DNA of 64,000 bases from Populus alba (GCF_005239225.2 NC_133290.1:12160204-12224203), one strand, 5' to 3'; positions 23,614-35,984 are shown, numbered from the stretch's first letter. Program-made: numbers and translations. Notes: a model not told the origin generated them from the letters alone.

Positions 23614-24028
23614 TCACATTGACCACAAAAGGGAAATCATTGAAGGAGCCCCAGTAGACAGAGGTTTCTTTTGGTTTAAAATTTAGGCATCTCAACTTGT
23701 AGACGGAGAAAGCACTGGTATTTTAAAGAAGTTTCTCCATAGCTACCAGATAAGTAGACAAGGGCGGGCGCAAAGAAGCACTGCTTTGTTTTTTCTTCCC
23801 CGCAAAATTGTATGCAGTCTTCCTTCGACAAGATTCGATACTGATTTCTAGCAAAAGGAAGAGAACAGGGTACTGATTTGTGATCCCATTTGACTATGGA
23901 TGACTAGTGTTCTTTAGAATCCCAATCTGTGTTTTGAAGCCCTTGTCAACATGAATATTCTCTTGTTGCACGTTGTGAATTTGACACGAATGGATTTTAT
24001 GTAGAAAACAAAACCCATGCAAGGGTGC

Positions 24029-24063
<35 letters not shown>

Positions 24064-24240
24064 GAAATGCAAGTTTGATCTTTATGTTCTTTGCTTAATT
24101 GTTTCCTGTTGGGATCTCGTATTTCCGGATCTCGTATTTCCGCTAATGTACTCCTCCACCCATGCAATGATGGTGGAAGTCCAAATGCAGTTATAGAAAG
24201 TGAAAAGGAAATAATAATAATAATAAAAAAAAACATAGCT
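23614..24240. other. 3' flank of the ROCK1-like gene with (CT)n
   Basis: Probably the 3' untranslated region and downstream DNA. An uninterrupted (CT)n run lies at 24031-24060, and GGATCTCGTATTTCCG is directly duplicated near 24113-24142. No gene seen. Confidence 0.5.
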
Positions 24241-27200
24241 ACTGGATGAATAATATTAGAATTACATGATTAATTTTTTTATCCAAATAATTTTTTTTGT
24301 TCGTTCAAATGTAGAAATATATTTAATTTTTGTTGTAAAATAATCTTTTATTTGAAACTCTTTGAATTCATAATATCATTATGTAAAATATAATATAACC
24401 AGATTATATTTTTTATTTTCAATATGTGATTGAAAACTAAAATTTAAATAACCATGAACTATTAGTTTTTTTTTTTCATAGATTAGAAAAACATTTTAAT
24501 TGTTTTCAAGTACTTTATTATTGTTAACTATCTTCCTATTACGCTTACATGAATTATATTGACATTTACTTATTATGCTCAAAGCATAGTACATAGATAA
24601 GATACATTTGATCTTGTACATAACATTTCTAAAGTATAAGGAATTATTTTCATTATATATCTCTCAGTTTGTGTTTTAAAGCACATATTCTTAGAAAGAT
24701 GTATCCTATATGAAGTCGGTAAATATTATTTTTTGTATTTTTCCATGCTAAACCATTTTAATATCTTGTTTATATATATGGATTGGAACAATCCAAAGAA
24801 CCTTTTAAATATATCTTTGTAGATCTTTATTCCTAGTATAAAGGTTGTTTTTCTTATATTCTTCATGGAGAAATTATTGGACAACCAAATCTTTATCATG
24901 TAAAGTAAATAAATATCATTTCTCATTAATAATATATCATCTACATATAATATTAGAAAAATAACTTAACTCCCACTAATGTTTTTATAAACACAAGGCA
25001 CATCCATGCTTTTTTTTTTTTTTTTTAATGAAATCAAACTATGTGATCATTTTATCAAAATGGATATTCAAACTCTTTGAAGCTTAATTAAACCCGTATA
25101 TGGATCTTCATAGCTTGCATACTTTATTGGAAAAAAATTTAGATTCAAAACTTTCAGGTTGTGTCACATATACTTCTTCTTGAAGATTCCCATTTAAAAA
25201 TATAATTTTTATATTTGTTTTCCAAATCTTGTAATCATGGTATGCAATTATAATAAACAAAATCCTTATAGATTTTAACATAATCATCAAAAAAAAAAGA
25301 TTTCATCAAAATCAACCTATTTGTCTTTGTCTATAGCATTTGATAACTAGTTTAGTCTTGTATATTTGTACATTGATATCTATATCAATCTTTCTCTTAA
25401 AAACGCATTTACATCCAATGAGTTTTATCATTTCAGGTGGATCAATCAGGTCTATACCTGGTTGTTGTACATAATCCATTTTATATTTCATGGCCTCAAT
25501 TCATTTTTTAGAATCAATATCAGATATTGGTTCTTTGTAATTGATAGGCTCATCAAGTATGGATAACTTATTCCTTTCACCTTCCATAAAAAGTCCATAT
25601 CTCATTGGTGCATGACATATCTTACTAAATTTAATAATTTTTTATGTTTCTTAAGCTTCAAGTTGAACATAAAATATTGTAGCCTCAAGTCCAAGTTCTA
25701 TTTGGATGTCAATTTGTAGTTCTTGAACTTTTTCAAGTTCTATTTTTCTCTCATTGATCATTTTAAGAACAAAATATTTTTTTAGAAATGTGACATGTTT
25801 TAATACAACCATTTTTGCTCAATGAGGTGATATAAATACTATACAATAATTTCTTATAGACATCCTAAACTTATATTTATTTGACTTAGCTCTAAGTCTT
25901 TCAAATACAATACGCTTCACAAAAGCATCACATCTTAAATCTTTAAGTATGATAAGATTGGTCTCTTATCATTTCATATCTTATATAAAGTTTTATTAAT
26001 AGATTTTGATGGAATCATTTTTAAAATGTAAATAGCAGTTTAAAGGGGCATAGCCTTGGAAAAAAGGTGAAAAGTTTGTATAACTTATCATGGAACGTAC
26101 TGTATCCAATAAGTTGCAATTTCTCCTTTTAAAAACTCTATTATATTGTGGTATTCCAGAAGGTGTCCATTATAAGAGAATCTCATTCCCTTTTAGATAA
26201 TCTTAAAAATACTAGTTGAGGTATTCACCCCCTCGATTCAATCAAAATATAGTAATACTCTTTCTAGTTTATTTTTCAACTTTATTTTTGAATTCTTTGG
26301 ACCTTTTATATAATTTAGACTTTCATCAAATATACATGATCATATTCAATATGATTATCAATGATGAAACATGTTTATCCATCTATGACACTAATTGTTA
26401 TTGGTCCACGTACATCTATATGTATTATACTTAATAATTTTTTAGACCATTCACTCTTTCCAACAAATGATGTTTTTGTTTTCTTACCTAATAAACAAGT
26501 TTCACAAATTTCATATGATTCATAATCAAAATAATCAAAATATTCTTATTTATATAACTTAGTGATTCTTATTTCATTGATATGACTTAGTCTACAATGC
26601 CATAAATAATATGGATATTGATTATCTAATATGTTCTTCTTGCTATTTATATTAAACCTGCGCATTTCAAGATCAGGTATATACAAACTATTTATATAAG
26701 TATTAGATCCATAGTAAACATCATTATTATAGAAGGAACAATATTTTACCATTGATAATAAATTCAAATTCATTCAGAAATGAATACTATGTTCTTTAAA
26801 AGTGCTATAATAAAATAACAATTATCATGTTTTAGTATTAGCCAATTTGAAAAGTTAATACAACAACTCTCATTTCATTGCTAATTTGTAGGTCCATTCT
26901 ATCTTTATTCAATCATAAACCACATGAAACAGAAGCTTCAATAAGCTTTTTAGCCTTCATAATTGTAAGTTAGTCTTTGTAGTTTCTCCTGTAGTGGTTT
27001 TCTTTGCCATAATAATGACAAGTACACTAGTCATTCTTGATGCCCCAAGTAGGCTTCTATGCTTGGATTGCAAAACCAAATCAATGTTTAACTCATGGTC
27101 TATGACAAAGCCTGATCGACCTAATTTTTTAAAATAGTCAATCATTCTTAGTACATGGATATTCACAAACGAACCCTTTATCATCTTACAACAAAACAAT

Positions 27201-27530
27201 TCTTTAGAGGTTTCATACCTCTCAATGTATGAAACAACTCCTTAAAATGCATAATTATTATTTGAGCATCTATAGTCTCATGTTATGTTTGAAGTTTAAG
27301 TGATATGTTGGCTAACATCACACATATATCATGCTCATCATTATCAATATAACATTGATATTCAATTTTAACTTCATCATCAACATCTTTATTAATAACA
27401 AGAAGAATATGATTTTCAAGAACATACAACATTCTTTTTTTTAGAACAATTCTCATATTTCAATACTAGTCCAAAAAGTTTGGTTCAATCAATTTATTGG
27501 AATCAAGTATGCTACGTAATGATATAATTA
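24240..27530 (-). mobile_element. Decayed Ty1/copia retrotransposon polyprotein
   Basis: Read on the minus strand, the order is gag, gag-pre-integrase, integrase, reverse transcriptase, RNase H, with stops and frameshifts throughout. Gag: about 27530-26957 (MLANISLKLQT, then VLRMIDYFKKLG, FVIDHELNIDLVLQS). Pre-integrase zinc region: 26773-26546 (YLWHCRLSHINE). Integrase: about 26530-26000 (ETCLLGK, HIDVRGP, RGGEYL, SGIPQYN). Reverse transcriptase: 25290-25108 (AYHDYKIW, FLNGNLQEEVYVTQPE) and 24926-24726 (WLSNNFSMK, FILGIKIYKD). RNase H remnants (NSKSSKQ) run to about 24300. Gag-IN-RT-RH order defines copia rather than gypsy. Long terminal repeats were not recognised, so the ends are approximate. 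It cannot be active. Confidence 0.88.
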
Positions 27531-27539
27531 TTTTTACTC

Positions 27540-28025
27540 ATGATAATTTATTAACCTATTTATGTAAAGATAACAAGTATTGGTTTCATGCATAAATATT
27601 TATAATAAAATTTAGATAAGATCTTTAATTATAATTTGATCTTCCATTATTTTCCTGCAAATTAATAGCCATCATAATTAATTTAGAGAAACTTGCTTAG
27701 ATCTCTTAGTGGGATATGATCCCATTTAATTTATATGACCTTAAGTAGCTCAACAAATCAAAATAAATTAAATTATGTAGATAACATAACATATCAATCA
27801 TATCTTTATATAACTCCTATATTAGTTATGTGACAACTTTTTGTTTAAACGTATCATATATATTTCGCCTAACTACCACCTTTAATCTTATATAATCATA
27901 AGTAACTTATACAAATCATATAACTTAGTTATGTATATAAAATCAAAAAGCAATAAATTATATTCTCAACAAGTACTTAATATATTAATGAGAAATTTAT
28001 TATTTTAATTAAATTTCATTTCATG
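27540..28025. other. AT-rich DNA upstream of the copia relic
   Basis: It probably includes the eroded leader or LTR of the minus-strand copia element, but I could not find a matching partner beyond 24240. No gene. Confidence 0.3.
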
Positions 28026-28305
28026 GTATTGTCAACCATGATTGGACTTGACAATGTTCCAACCCCTGAGCATGTTGGGTTTAAGCGTTGAGTCCGACGC
28101 TAACCAAATCCAATCACGATTGTGTGTCAAGCCTCAAACACGATGGGTTTGGCCAATGTCCCAGGTGTGATAGGTTTGATGTCAGCCAGACCCAGCCATA
28201 GTTAGGCATGGTAGTAGTACTAAACCCAGCCACGGATGAACTTGGCAGTTTGCCTAACCCAGGCACGTTGGGTTTGGCGTTGACCAGACCCAAGAGATGA
28301 TCGAA
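28026..28305 (+). repeat. Degenerate minisatellite rich in GGGTTTGGC / CCAGACCCAG words
   Basis: Units of about 30-35 bases alternate AACCATGATTGG-, TGTTGGGTTTAAGCG- and CAGACCCAGCCA-like words in both orientations, so they are locally palindromic. The vocabulary is shared with the 37.8-39.6 kb arrays. Confidence 0.55.
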
Positions 28306-28731
28306 TGTAACACTATTAATTCTATATATTTTTATACAAAAATCATAGAGGAATTATTTATCAACAAACAAACTTAATTAAACAACTATATACTTCATTA
28401 AAACAAAAGGTGAGTAAAAAAATGAAAAAACCGATTAAACCAAGAAAATTAGAAAAAAAAAAAACTAAAAAAAACTGAACTGTGAAAAAAAACTTATAAA
28501 CCTGAAACTGAAAAAATCAAACCAAACCAAAACCGAAAAACCAGAAAAAACCAAGTCAAACAAAAGAAAATTGTTTTTTGTTTTAAAATAACCGAACCGA
28601 ACCAAAACTGGTCGGTTTAAACTAGTTTTGGTTTTTTTAAAAAACAAAACCGGTTTGGTTATTTTTTTATATATATAAAAACTGAACAAAAATAATCACT
28701 CTTAATCAAAACTATTATATATATTAAAATC

Positions 28732-28735
<4 letters not shown>

Positions 28736-28775
<40 letters not shown>
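28736..28775 (+). repeat. (AT)20 microsatellite
   Basis: A pure alternating AT run, preceded at 28440-28670 by a low-complexity stretch of AACCGAACC/AACCGG-like words. Confidence 0.97.
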
Positions 28776-28777
<2 letters not shown>

Positions 28778-28960
28778 CTAGTATTAACTATAAGTTACAT
28801 TGTTATATCAAGTAACAAATACAAATTATCAATCACATAAATAAAAAAAAATTATAAAATTACCGAGACCAATTAACTAACCACTCATCAAACCTAACAT
28901 CATGGTTACTATGCTAATTGAATTCTTGGTACTTCATCACATATTCATCAGAGCAAAGAA

Positions 28961-29450
28961 ATGGTAGACAGATTGAGAAGAAGAGTAATCAACTTCGCAA
29001 ACCTTCCAATAAAGATCCTAATGCCACCAACATATACGAACATTTACGAAATTGCACTGAAAACAATCCCTTCAGCTTCCAAAATCGAAATCAAGCGCGT
29101 CCTCTAATCACTCAAAGGCTTCCAAGTCGAAGAGGTACGCACTCTTAACATGGAATGGAAAAGGAAAAAAACGTGGCGGGTTACTCATCGCCAAGCCTGA
29201 ATATAAAAGAGCATACATCACGCTTAGAAATCCGCTCTCCATTTCCCCCAATTTGTTTCCTATTAGAGTTATTGAGGAAGAGAGGTAACGAATGAGTAAG
29301 AAGAAACTGGAGAATAGTTTTTCTGAGGACAATAGAAGTCAGTGGCTTGATGATAACGAGCGTGGCGGTGGCGGGCTTGGATGGCGTGGTGATGTGGTGG
29401 CGGAGAAGTTTCCATGGAGCTCCATGAGGAGTGCTACTGCTAATTCTAGG
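28961..29450 (+). pseudogene. Broken mitochondrial-type ribosomal protein L23 (uL23) gene
   Basis: The first frame, from ATG 28961, reads MVDRLRRRVINFANLPIKIL and ends SKIEIKRVL before a TAA at 29105-29107, where the family continues with glutamate. The same frame resumes (SLKGFQVEEVRTLNM) to about 29151. One extra base near 29154 then shifts it, and the next frame carries GKKRGGLLIAKPEYKRAYIT and LRNPLSISPNLFPIRVIEEE up to a second TAA at 29286-29288. Beyond it the same frame stays open to about 29450 (SKKKLENSFSEDN ... EKFPWSSMRSATANSR). With two stops and a frameshift the gene is dead, yet nearly its whole length survives without introns. It resembles the plant L23 family protein I remember as At4g39880, predicted to belong to the organellar large ribosomal subunit. 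The later ATG at 29292 gives a 64-residue frame, which is only the tail of this pseudogene. Confidence 0.88.
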
Positions 29451-29997
29451 TGGTGTTGTTTTTTGGATTTTTTATTTTTTAATTGAGGAAAGTATTGCCT
29501 TGATTTCGGTAAATTAGGGTTTATCGTGTTGGAATTTATTTATTAGACTTATTTTGATTGGAACTTCTTGGAAATTATATAGTATGAGAACAAGAATGTT
29601 TTCAGATTAATGGTAATTATAATAGTTTTTAAATTAATTAGAAGTATAGCTGTTGTTCTTAGATTCAGTGCTCTGTCGAATGCTAGTGCGAAGCAAAGTT
29701 TTTGTTTTGGTAGTTGAGTTTTGTTGAAACAAATTTTGTTTTGAATTATGGATATGGTAATGCTTTTAGTGAGTGGGATTGTTAGGAACGAGGCTGCCGT
29801 AATGTACTGGAATTTATTCTATTCCTTGCAAGCCTTTTTTTTACATTGGATGAAACCACAACTTAGTTGATTATATGCTTTGACAAGCAAGATGTACCCA
29901 AGCTTGTTCTTACAGGTGAACTTACCCTAAGAAAACAGTGTAATTGATATCAAACAAGAATTTGTGGGGGTGGGGGTTGGGCTTGGTGACTAGAAAT

Positions 29998-32900
29998 TTA
30001 TGATATGGATAGTCGTCTTCTGAAATTGATTTTGCTACCAAGTGAATTTGATCTCTGGTGTCCTTCGCCACCTTCATTCCCATCTAATTTTCTATGGAAA
30101 AGAGCTGATGTTCTGATCTTTGTCCACCCAAAATTCCAAGCTGATCCATTTCTATGCTTGTTGTTTTGCTTTTCATATTCATGTTGCAGTTCAGAATAGT
30201 CCCTCTGCAGCTCTGTCATTTGCGTCTTTATGTTCTCAAGTTCTGCTCTTAAGGCCATGATCTCAGTTTTTGTTGATGTTTGAGTTATTTCCTGTTCTGA
30301 GTTGTTATCACTTGCTGCTGGCTCTTTTCCTTGCATTGCTGCCCTCATCTTTACTTGCTCCGAGAACAACACCTGCATGTACATCCCATCTTAGATCAGA
30401 AATGTTAATTTTGACGAAACATTGAAGTCTGCCTTTCACTTTGTTTGGTCCATGTATTTGCACATCATGCTATCAAGGTTTGTGATTCACACGGAAAGAA
30501 AAATTTAGAAGGCCTATCCTCTTAAGTTATTTTTTTAGAGAATATCTGTTCAAAGGCATGCAGACACAGTGTTAACAGCTTTTGTTAGGGGTGGTTTTTG
30601 GTTTAACCTAATGTTTTGAAATACTGTGTATTGCCACTCTGCTTTTACAATATCAGCAATTTTGTCATGTGGAAATTTGGGGATTAACAATAAAGCTAGT
30701 CAATTAGTCATTTAAAGTTTCTTCCATTGTTGTGGTTTATGTCTTGTATAAAAGTTGGCAGTCTTTCAAATAAACAATCTGAAAGAAATTATTAGAGTTT
30801 GGAGTTCCTAGAAACAGACTTAAAGTTCTGGTTGAGCTCAACAACAAACATAGTGCAACTTGCATTTACATGGATCACTAGGATCCTATGACTAAAATGG
30901 AAGTCAGTGGTAGTAAATGTGATTGTTTTGGACAGTACAATATTATACTATGTAGCTTTGGTGTCCAAAAGTCCTTAACTGCAGCATTTTCATGGTATCT
31001 CAGAATTGTGTATTGGGTTATTTTTAGGTTTTATGTAAATAGGTGTCATTCACTGAGTTTGTCCCACTAATCTTTTTTTTATCCAGAGCCCCTTTTAATT
31101 TACAGAGAGATAGAGCTGGAAAGACTGTATATTTAAGAAGATGAAGTTAGTAAAGATCAAGTAGAGTATAACCTAATTGAATGGTTTTTCTTTGTGTTGA
31201 TGATGGTAAGGGTAGTTGGCAGCTTGAGTGGAATGCAAAAGAATGTAGTTCAAGGTGTTAAAAAATGTGTTGAGTGATATCTCAGGCACAGTAGAGTAAA
31301 ATCAGATAACAGACCCCTATGCTCTGTGGGAATACAACTGTTGTTGGTCAGAAACTTTTGAGAGTGTGTCGGATTCTGCAAAATGCGTTGTGTTTTTTTG
31401 GCACTTGGGATGTTTCTCAAAACGGGGCTAAATTGATCTAACACCATATCTTAGATTTTTCCTTCCCTTCTAAATAGCTAAACTACCAATTTGCGACAGC
31501 CTTTGTTAACCATTGTAGATCCCATGATCCTCTGTTATACTTGCCACGTGGCTGTGGCCTCTCTTATGGCTTTTGATTTAATGACTGAAAGAAGACATTA
31601 AATTTACAGCTTGGATACATGGCAGGCGTATTTATTTGATTTATTACTGATGGATATCATAGATTTATAGTGGAAAATGGGTGTATATTTTACCTGAATC
31701 ACTGTTCTTAGAGGCAACCTCTCATTTTGTGCTGCATGCATGCACGCATCAAGTGATAGATTCCCACAGCTCATTATTTTGCATAGCCTTCTTCGGTCGT
31801 ACTCAGAGAGCGAAGGATGAGTCTGGAAAGAACAATAGAGTTTTTAGCTTCGTCTATTGTTTATCTAAAAGGACGGAGTACCAGAAAGACAACTGATGGC
31901 AAACCTTGAGATAGGTGTCAATGGCTCTATAAAGACCATCATCACATGTCCGAGCTCTCTCTGGCAGGGCTTCAGCCAAAACTTGAAATTTGGTAATGGA
32001 AAGATTAGGGTCCTTCGCTACTTCAGCTAGGTAATTTTCCAAAAGCTTGCTAACACTTGATTTCCCTGATGTTGGTGGCAATTGTTGCTTCTCTTGTTCA
32101 TGCATCAAAAAATACTCAACCATTCTTTGTACCACATCTGTGTTGTGCATTGTTCGTTTTTCAAGTGATCTATATGAATATACATGAATGATAATTAGCG
32201 AGGGTGAAAAGACTTGCCACAGTTTCTTATGCAAGGTTAGGCAATCTTAAGGAGACTGGGATAGTTGAATACTTACTTGACCATTTTCCCCTGATCTTCA
32301 CATTTATAATTAGGAATCAAAAGATCATTCACATTGGCATTCTCCAACATCATCCCTGCTCTCTTCTCAAGTTCTGAAATCAAAGCTTGGGATGCAGAGT
32401 AAACCATTGCCATTTTCAACATCTTCAGCAAGAACTTACAAGGGGCTGCTTCTGGTTGAGGAGGAAGTATGCTTACTAGGCTTTCAATAATAGATTTTTG
32501 CTCCTTGCTATGTTCAATACCCTCGTCTTCTTTCCCTCCGATAAAAATACTGAACTGCAGTTCATTCTTTCCATACCCATACCCTCTTAGTCCTTCTAAC
32601 TCTGCATCCATGCCTGGCAACCATCTCTCAGCATATCGCATGATACATTTACCTATGATCTCTGGTCTTGCTCCCTTTGCCCTTATTGCAGTTATGATTC
32701 TCATGAAATGATCAATGCGAAGGGAAGCCACATCATCAAAGCACCATCCTTCATCATTAACCATTGAATTGTCTCTAGGAGCCTTCCATGCTATTGAGTC
32801 ACAACATCTTCTAACTATTTGAAGATTTTCAGCCCATGGAGATAAAGTTTCGCATGATTTGAGAACAGTGATGGTGTCTTTCCACGATGAGAGGACTACA

Positions 32901-33982
32901 AATGTGAGGAAAGCTTCTGTCTTTGAGATGAGATTTCCATCATCAATCTCTTCACTCATTTCTAGGAATTCTGATGCGCATCGTAGTGGAGCAATGTTGC
33001 TAGGGTTTAAGTCTAACGGGAGACCATAACAGAATTTTAGAATGATCTCGAATGCTTCTGATCCACCTGGGAAGTTTTCAAGCTTGAGTTCGTACCCAAA
33101 ATTTGAAATCGACGGCTGAAGTTCCAGGCGGCCTATGTAGCCACATTTTGATACCAAGGGATACTGGATCAGGAGAAACAGAGGAGTTAGCAAATGATGT
33201 TAGTTCATTCCTTACAGGCAGTGAGTGCATTAGATCCATCAGTGTGTTATTTAACTCTGTCTTCGCCATAGGTTAAACCTTGTCAGGTACAAAGAAAGGG
33301 AGGTCACCTTAATTAGTTTATGTTCATGCCCTGAGAATTGATTTGTTAATCTTCTACATGTTTACACTGCTCATGAATCAACTGGAAGAACAGAAGGGAA
33401 TTATTATGTTTGACTCTGGTGAGCATAGATGAAGTCACTTTAGTCATGGCGTGTTCTTAACTTAACATGCTGTAAATCCACCTCCTGTTCTTTGTGTGTG
33501 TCTCTAGTTAATGGACAGACCTTGTTATAATTTTGTCTAGTGTTTTGATACATGGATAGAGAGAGGGAAATGATTCTACACGAGCTGTAAGTTACCTTGT
33601 GAACAGTAAAAGTGACGTCTTGAACTTGAATCGATAGATCTGTAGCGATTTGGGAAGTGACAACCCTGCGCCATGCCGTCAGTGGAAAACAAACAGAGAG
33701 ACATTAGTAAGAGAGACAGGCAGCTTGGAAACAGGAAAGGACCAAAAGGAAAAGGAAAGATGTCTGCCTGGATATTCTAACACTAACTTAGTCAAGCTAA
33801 CAAGCAGTAAGGCTGTATCATGGTTGAGTTAAGTTGTACCATGAGTTATCTTTCTTTTGGAAGCTATCGGCGATAGCAATGACTGTAGTCGGAACTACGA
33901 TGCTCTGGTTGTGAGCTTGATCAGTGCCATCAGAATCACTCTCTGAGCTTTGTGATTGAACTACAAGAAGGGACTTCTTCAT
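29998..33982 (-). CDS. DOT3: DOT3-like NPH3/RPT2-family BTB protein, 6 exons, 622 aa
   Basis: Minus-strand exons are 33982-33840, 33665-33596, 33163-32277, 32169-31905, 31822-31694 and 30372-29998. They total 1869 bases including the stop, in phase at each GT-AG junction. The N-terminus MKKSLLVVQSQSSES ... SIVVPTTVIAIADSFQKKD is typical of DOT3 (At5g10250 by memory). A BTB domain spans about residues 50-155 (TDLSIQVQDVTFTVHKYPLV, then GGSEAFEIILKFCYGLPLDL), and the NPH3 domain about 225-470 (WCFDDVASLRIDHFMR, ... DGLYRAIDTYLK). A C-terminal coiled coil follows (ALRAELENIKTQMTELQRDY). It ends FRRRLSIS, an RRxSxS tail like the 14-3-3-binding tails of NPH3-family proteins. NPH3/RPT2 proteins are thought to act as CUL3 adaptors or membrane scaffolds; DOT3 affects leaf venation and shoot/root growth. 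An in-frame ATG at 34027 would add 15 residues. The family match favours 33982. Confidence 0.93.
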
Positions 33983-34604
33983 GGTTACAATGAGGATGTA
34001 CGGCATTGCTGTGAGGGCACCGAACATTTAATGGCGAGGACATGAATGGAGAAAGTGGGGCTCGATCATAAATGTGAGATGTGAGTCTGTGGCTAGTATG
34101 GGAGGAGCACTGTTAGGCAAGTATGGAATTTCAGGGAATTCTGATAGAGATCGCTCAAGCTCATGGGAAAAAGAATGTTGGCTTTGAATTGTCAATTTTC
34201 AACCACGTATTTGTGTACCGGACCTGTGTATTATTATTATTTAGAATTGTTGGTACCTTTCAAGATTTTAAAATTAATAACCATACGAAGTTTTTAATAA
34301 TCTTGAGATTGATTAATTTCTGAAAAACAAATATAAGATGTAACTTATTGAGATCAGAGTTAGTACCAATGAATTATTGTGTGGCTCCATCATGGATGTT
34401 CCTTTCCAGCACTAGTCCTCTAACTCTGGTGTGTGGAATTATTGAGAGGAGGTGAAACTCTGCTTGTGCTTGCTGTCCTAATCAGATCCATTTTATCCGT
34501 TAATGGGTTGCCTGAAATCACCATCGCATCCGTGCAAATGCTGTACAAGTAGATATTTTCAGAGAAACTCTGTCGGTACAGATACATTAGAACTGATCAA
34601 TCTC

Positions 34605-34607
<3 letters not shown>

Positions 34608-34644
<37 letters not shown>

Positions 34645-34662
34645 GTGTGTGTGTGTGTGTGT
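34608..34662 (+). repeat. Compound (AT)n-(GT)n microsatellite
   Basis: An AT run (34608-34642) followed by a GT run (34644-34662). It lies upstream of the DOT3-like gene, beyond its likely promoter. Confidence 0.97.
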
Positions 34663-34880
34663 ACACTTTTGCTCTTACTCTCTCTTGGAATTCAATTCTT
34701 CACTACAGGGAGAGGAAAACAAGTCTTGAAGGAGAAGCAGCGATGGTAATGTTTGGTTGTGGGAGTGTTTACCGGGGAAGGAAAGAAGGTGAATCGAAAG
34801 GAATTGTGGTTATATTTGCATGGATTTCGATTCATGAGAAACATTTGAATACTCAATGGGAACAATATCCATTTATGTTA

Positions 34881-35095
34881 AAAAAAGTGACAACAAACTA
34901 GGTGGTGCTACAATAATAAAAACTTGAGATCAAAAAATTTGCTCTCTCTATGATCTCAGGTTCGAGCCCTATAATTGCTTATATGATAATCACTTGAAGC
35001 TTATATAATTGTTAACTTCAGGGTTCATGGGATTAGTCGAGTTCAATGCAAATTGATCCGAATACTCACATTAAATTAAAAAAAAAAGTGACAAG
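34881..35095 (+). mobile_element. tRNA-derived SINE with target-site duplication
   Basis: The direct repeat AAAAAAGTGACAA lies at 34881-34893 and again at about 35083-35095. Between the two copies are a tRNA-like head (GGTGGTGCTAC at 34901, then the B-box GGTTCGAGCCC near 34961), the phrase TTCAGGGTTCATGGGATTAG, a body ending ATACTCACATTAAATT, and an A tail that merges with the right duplication. This is the best-bounded SINE in the window and identifies the orientation and 3' end of the others. Confidence 0.8.
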
Positions 35096-35489
35096 AATAT
35101 TAATATATGTAAATGTAAAAATAATCATAAGAAACAAGTTTAATTTGAGCACCATTTATATTCTTTTTTTTCCCTTCAAATGAAAAACAATGCAATACAA
35201 ATATATATTTTGGTTTTTTTTGAAAAAAATGTTCTGAGACTTTAATAAAATCACACTTTTTTTATTTTCCACTGAAAATAAAAGAAAATTAAAAAAATAA
35301 TTTTTTTTGTTATTGAACGGGGCCTTACATTTCTTAAACAAGAAAAATTAAATTGAGGTGATGGTCAATTGTAGTCAAGAAATTAGTTAATTATCTCTGA
35401 CATTACAAGGACTAATTAATTACTTTCTATAAACCATTCGGGTCTAAGTTACAGTTGACCTAATTTTTATCATCTGCAATATCATGATC

Positions 35490-35620
35490 AATTTACTGCG
35501 CCTGAGTCTGCTCCGGTACCGACTGTGCCCGCAAGGTCAGTTTCACCTGCCGATCAGCTCCAGTATCCTGCAACCTTTTCCACTTGTTCTCCATCTCGCT
35601 GGCCTGGAGCTCCTAGTATC
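35490..35620 (+). other. Short G+C-rich, coding-like fragment
   Basis: About 130 bases of balanced composition in otherwise A/T-rich DNA. In the frame starting near 35490 they read TAPESAPVPTVPARSVSP ADQLQYPATFSTCSPSR, proline-rich and free of stops. It ends abruptly at the hAT-like MITE that follows. I do not recognise the protein. A captured or leftover exon piece is possible. Confidence 0.3.
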
Positions 35621-35624
35621 ATTT

Positions 35625-35780
35625 ACATGTATTTTAAAATTATTTTTATTTAAAAATATATTAACATAATATTTTATTTTTATTTTAAAAAAATTATTTT
35701 AATATTAATATATTAAAATGATCTATAATATATATATAAAATAATTTTAAATAAAACAAAACACAATTCTCCAAACGGCA
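35625..35780 (+). mobile_element. hAT-like MITE fragment
   Basis: It has the core blocks AAAAATATATTAACATAATA, AAAAAAATTATTTTAATATT and AATATATTAAAATGATC, and ends CTCCAAACGGCAC, a diverged form of the family's CCAAAC terminus. Confidence 0.45.
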
Positions 35781-35984
35781 CCTTAGCCTTTCCTTCACAA
35801 AATTCATTCCAGAACCTAAAATGTATCCTCAAAAAAAAAAACTCAAGAGCTGCAATGACTCATTCAACCCTGGATAAAGAGACCAAAATTCATCTAGCTA
35901 AGCCTTTTCAGGGGTGTTTGGCTTGAAATGATGGATAATTTTTTTTATTATTATAGAATCCACGTAAAAATTATATATATATTT

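Noticed and set aside
29292..29486. 64-codon frame starting MSKKKLENS
   Set aside because: It is the C-terminal part of the L23 pseudogene in its shifted frame, after the second stop, and not a separate gene.
33983..34027. Upstream in-frame ATG for the DOT3-like protein
   Set aside because: It would add 15 hydrophobic residues not expected for the family; the internal MKKSL start matches DOT3.
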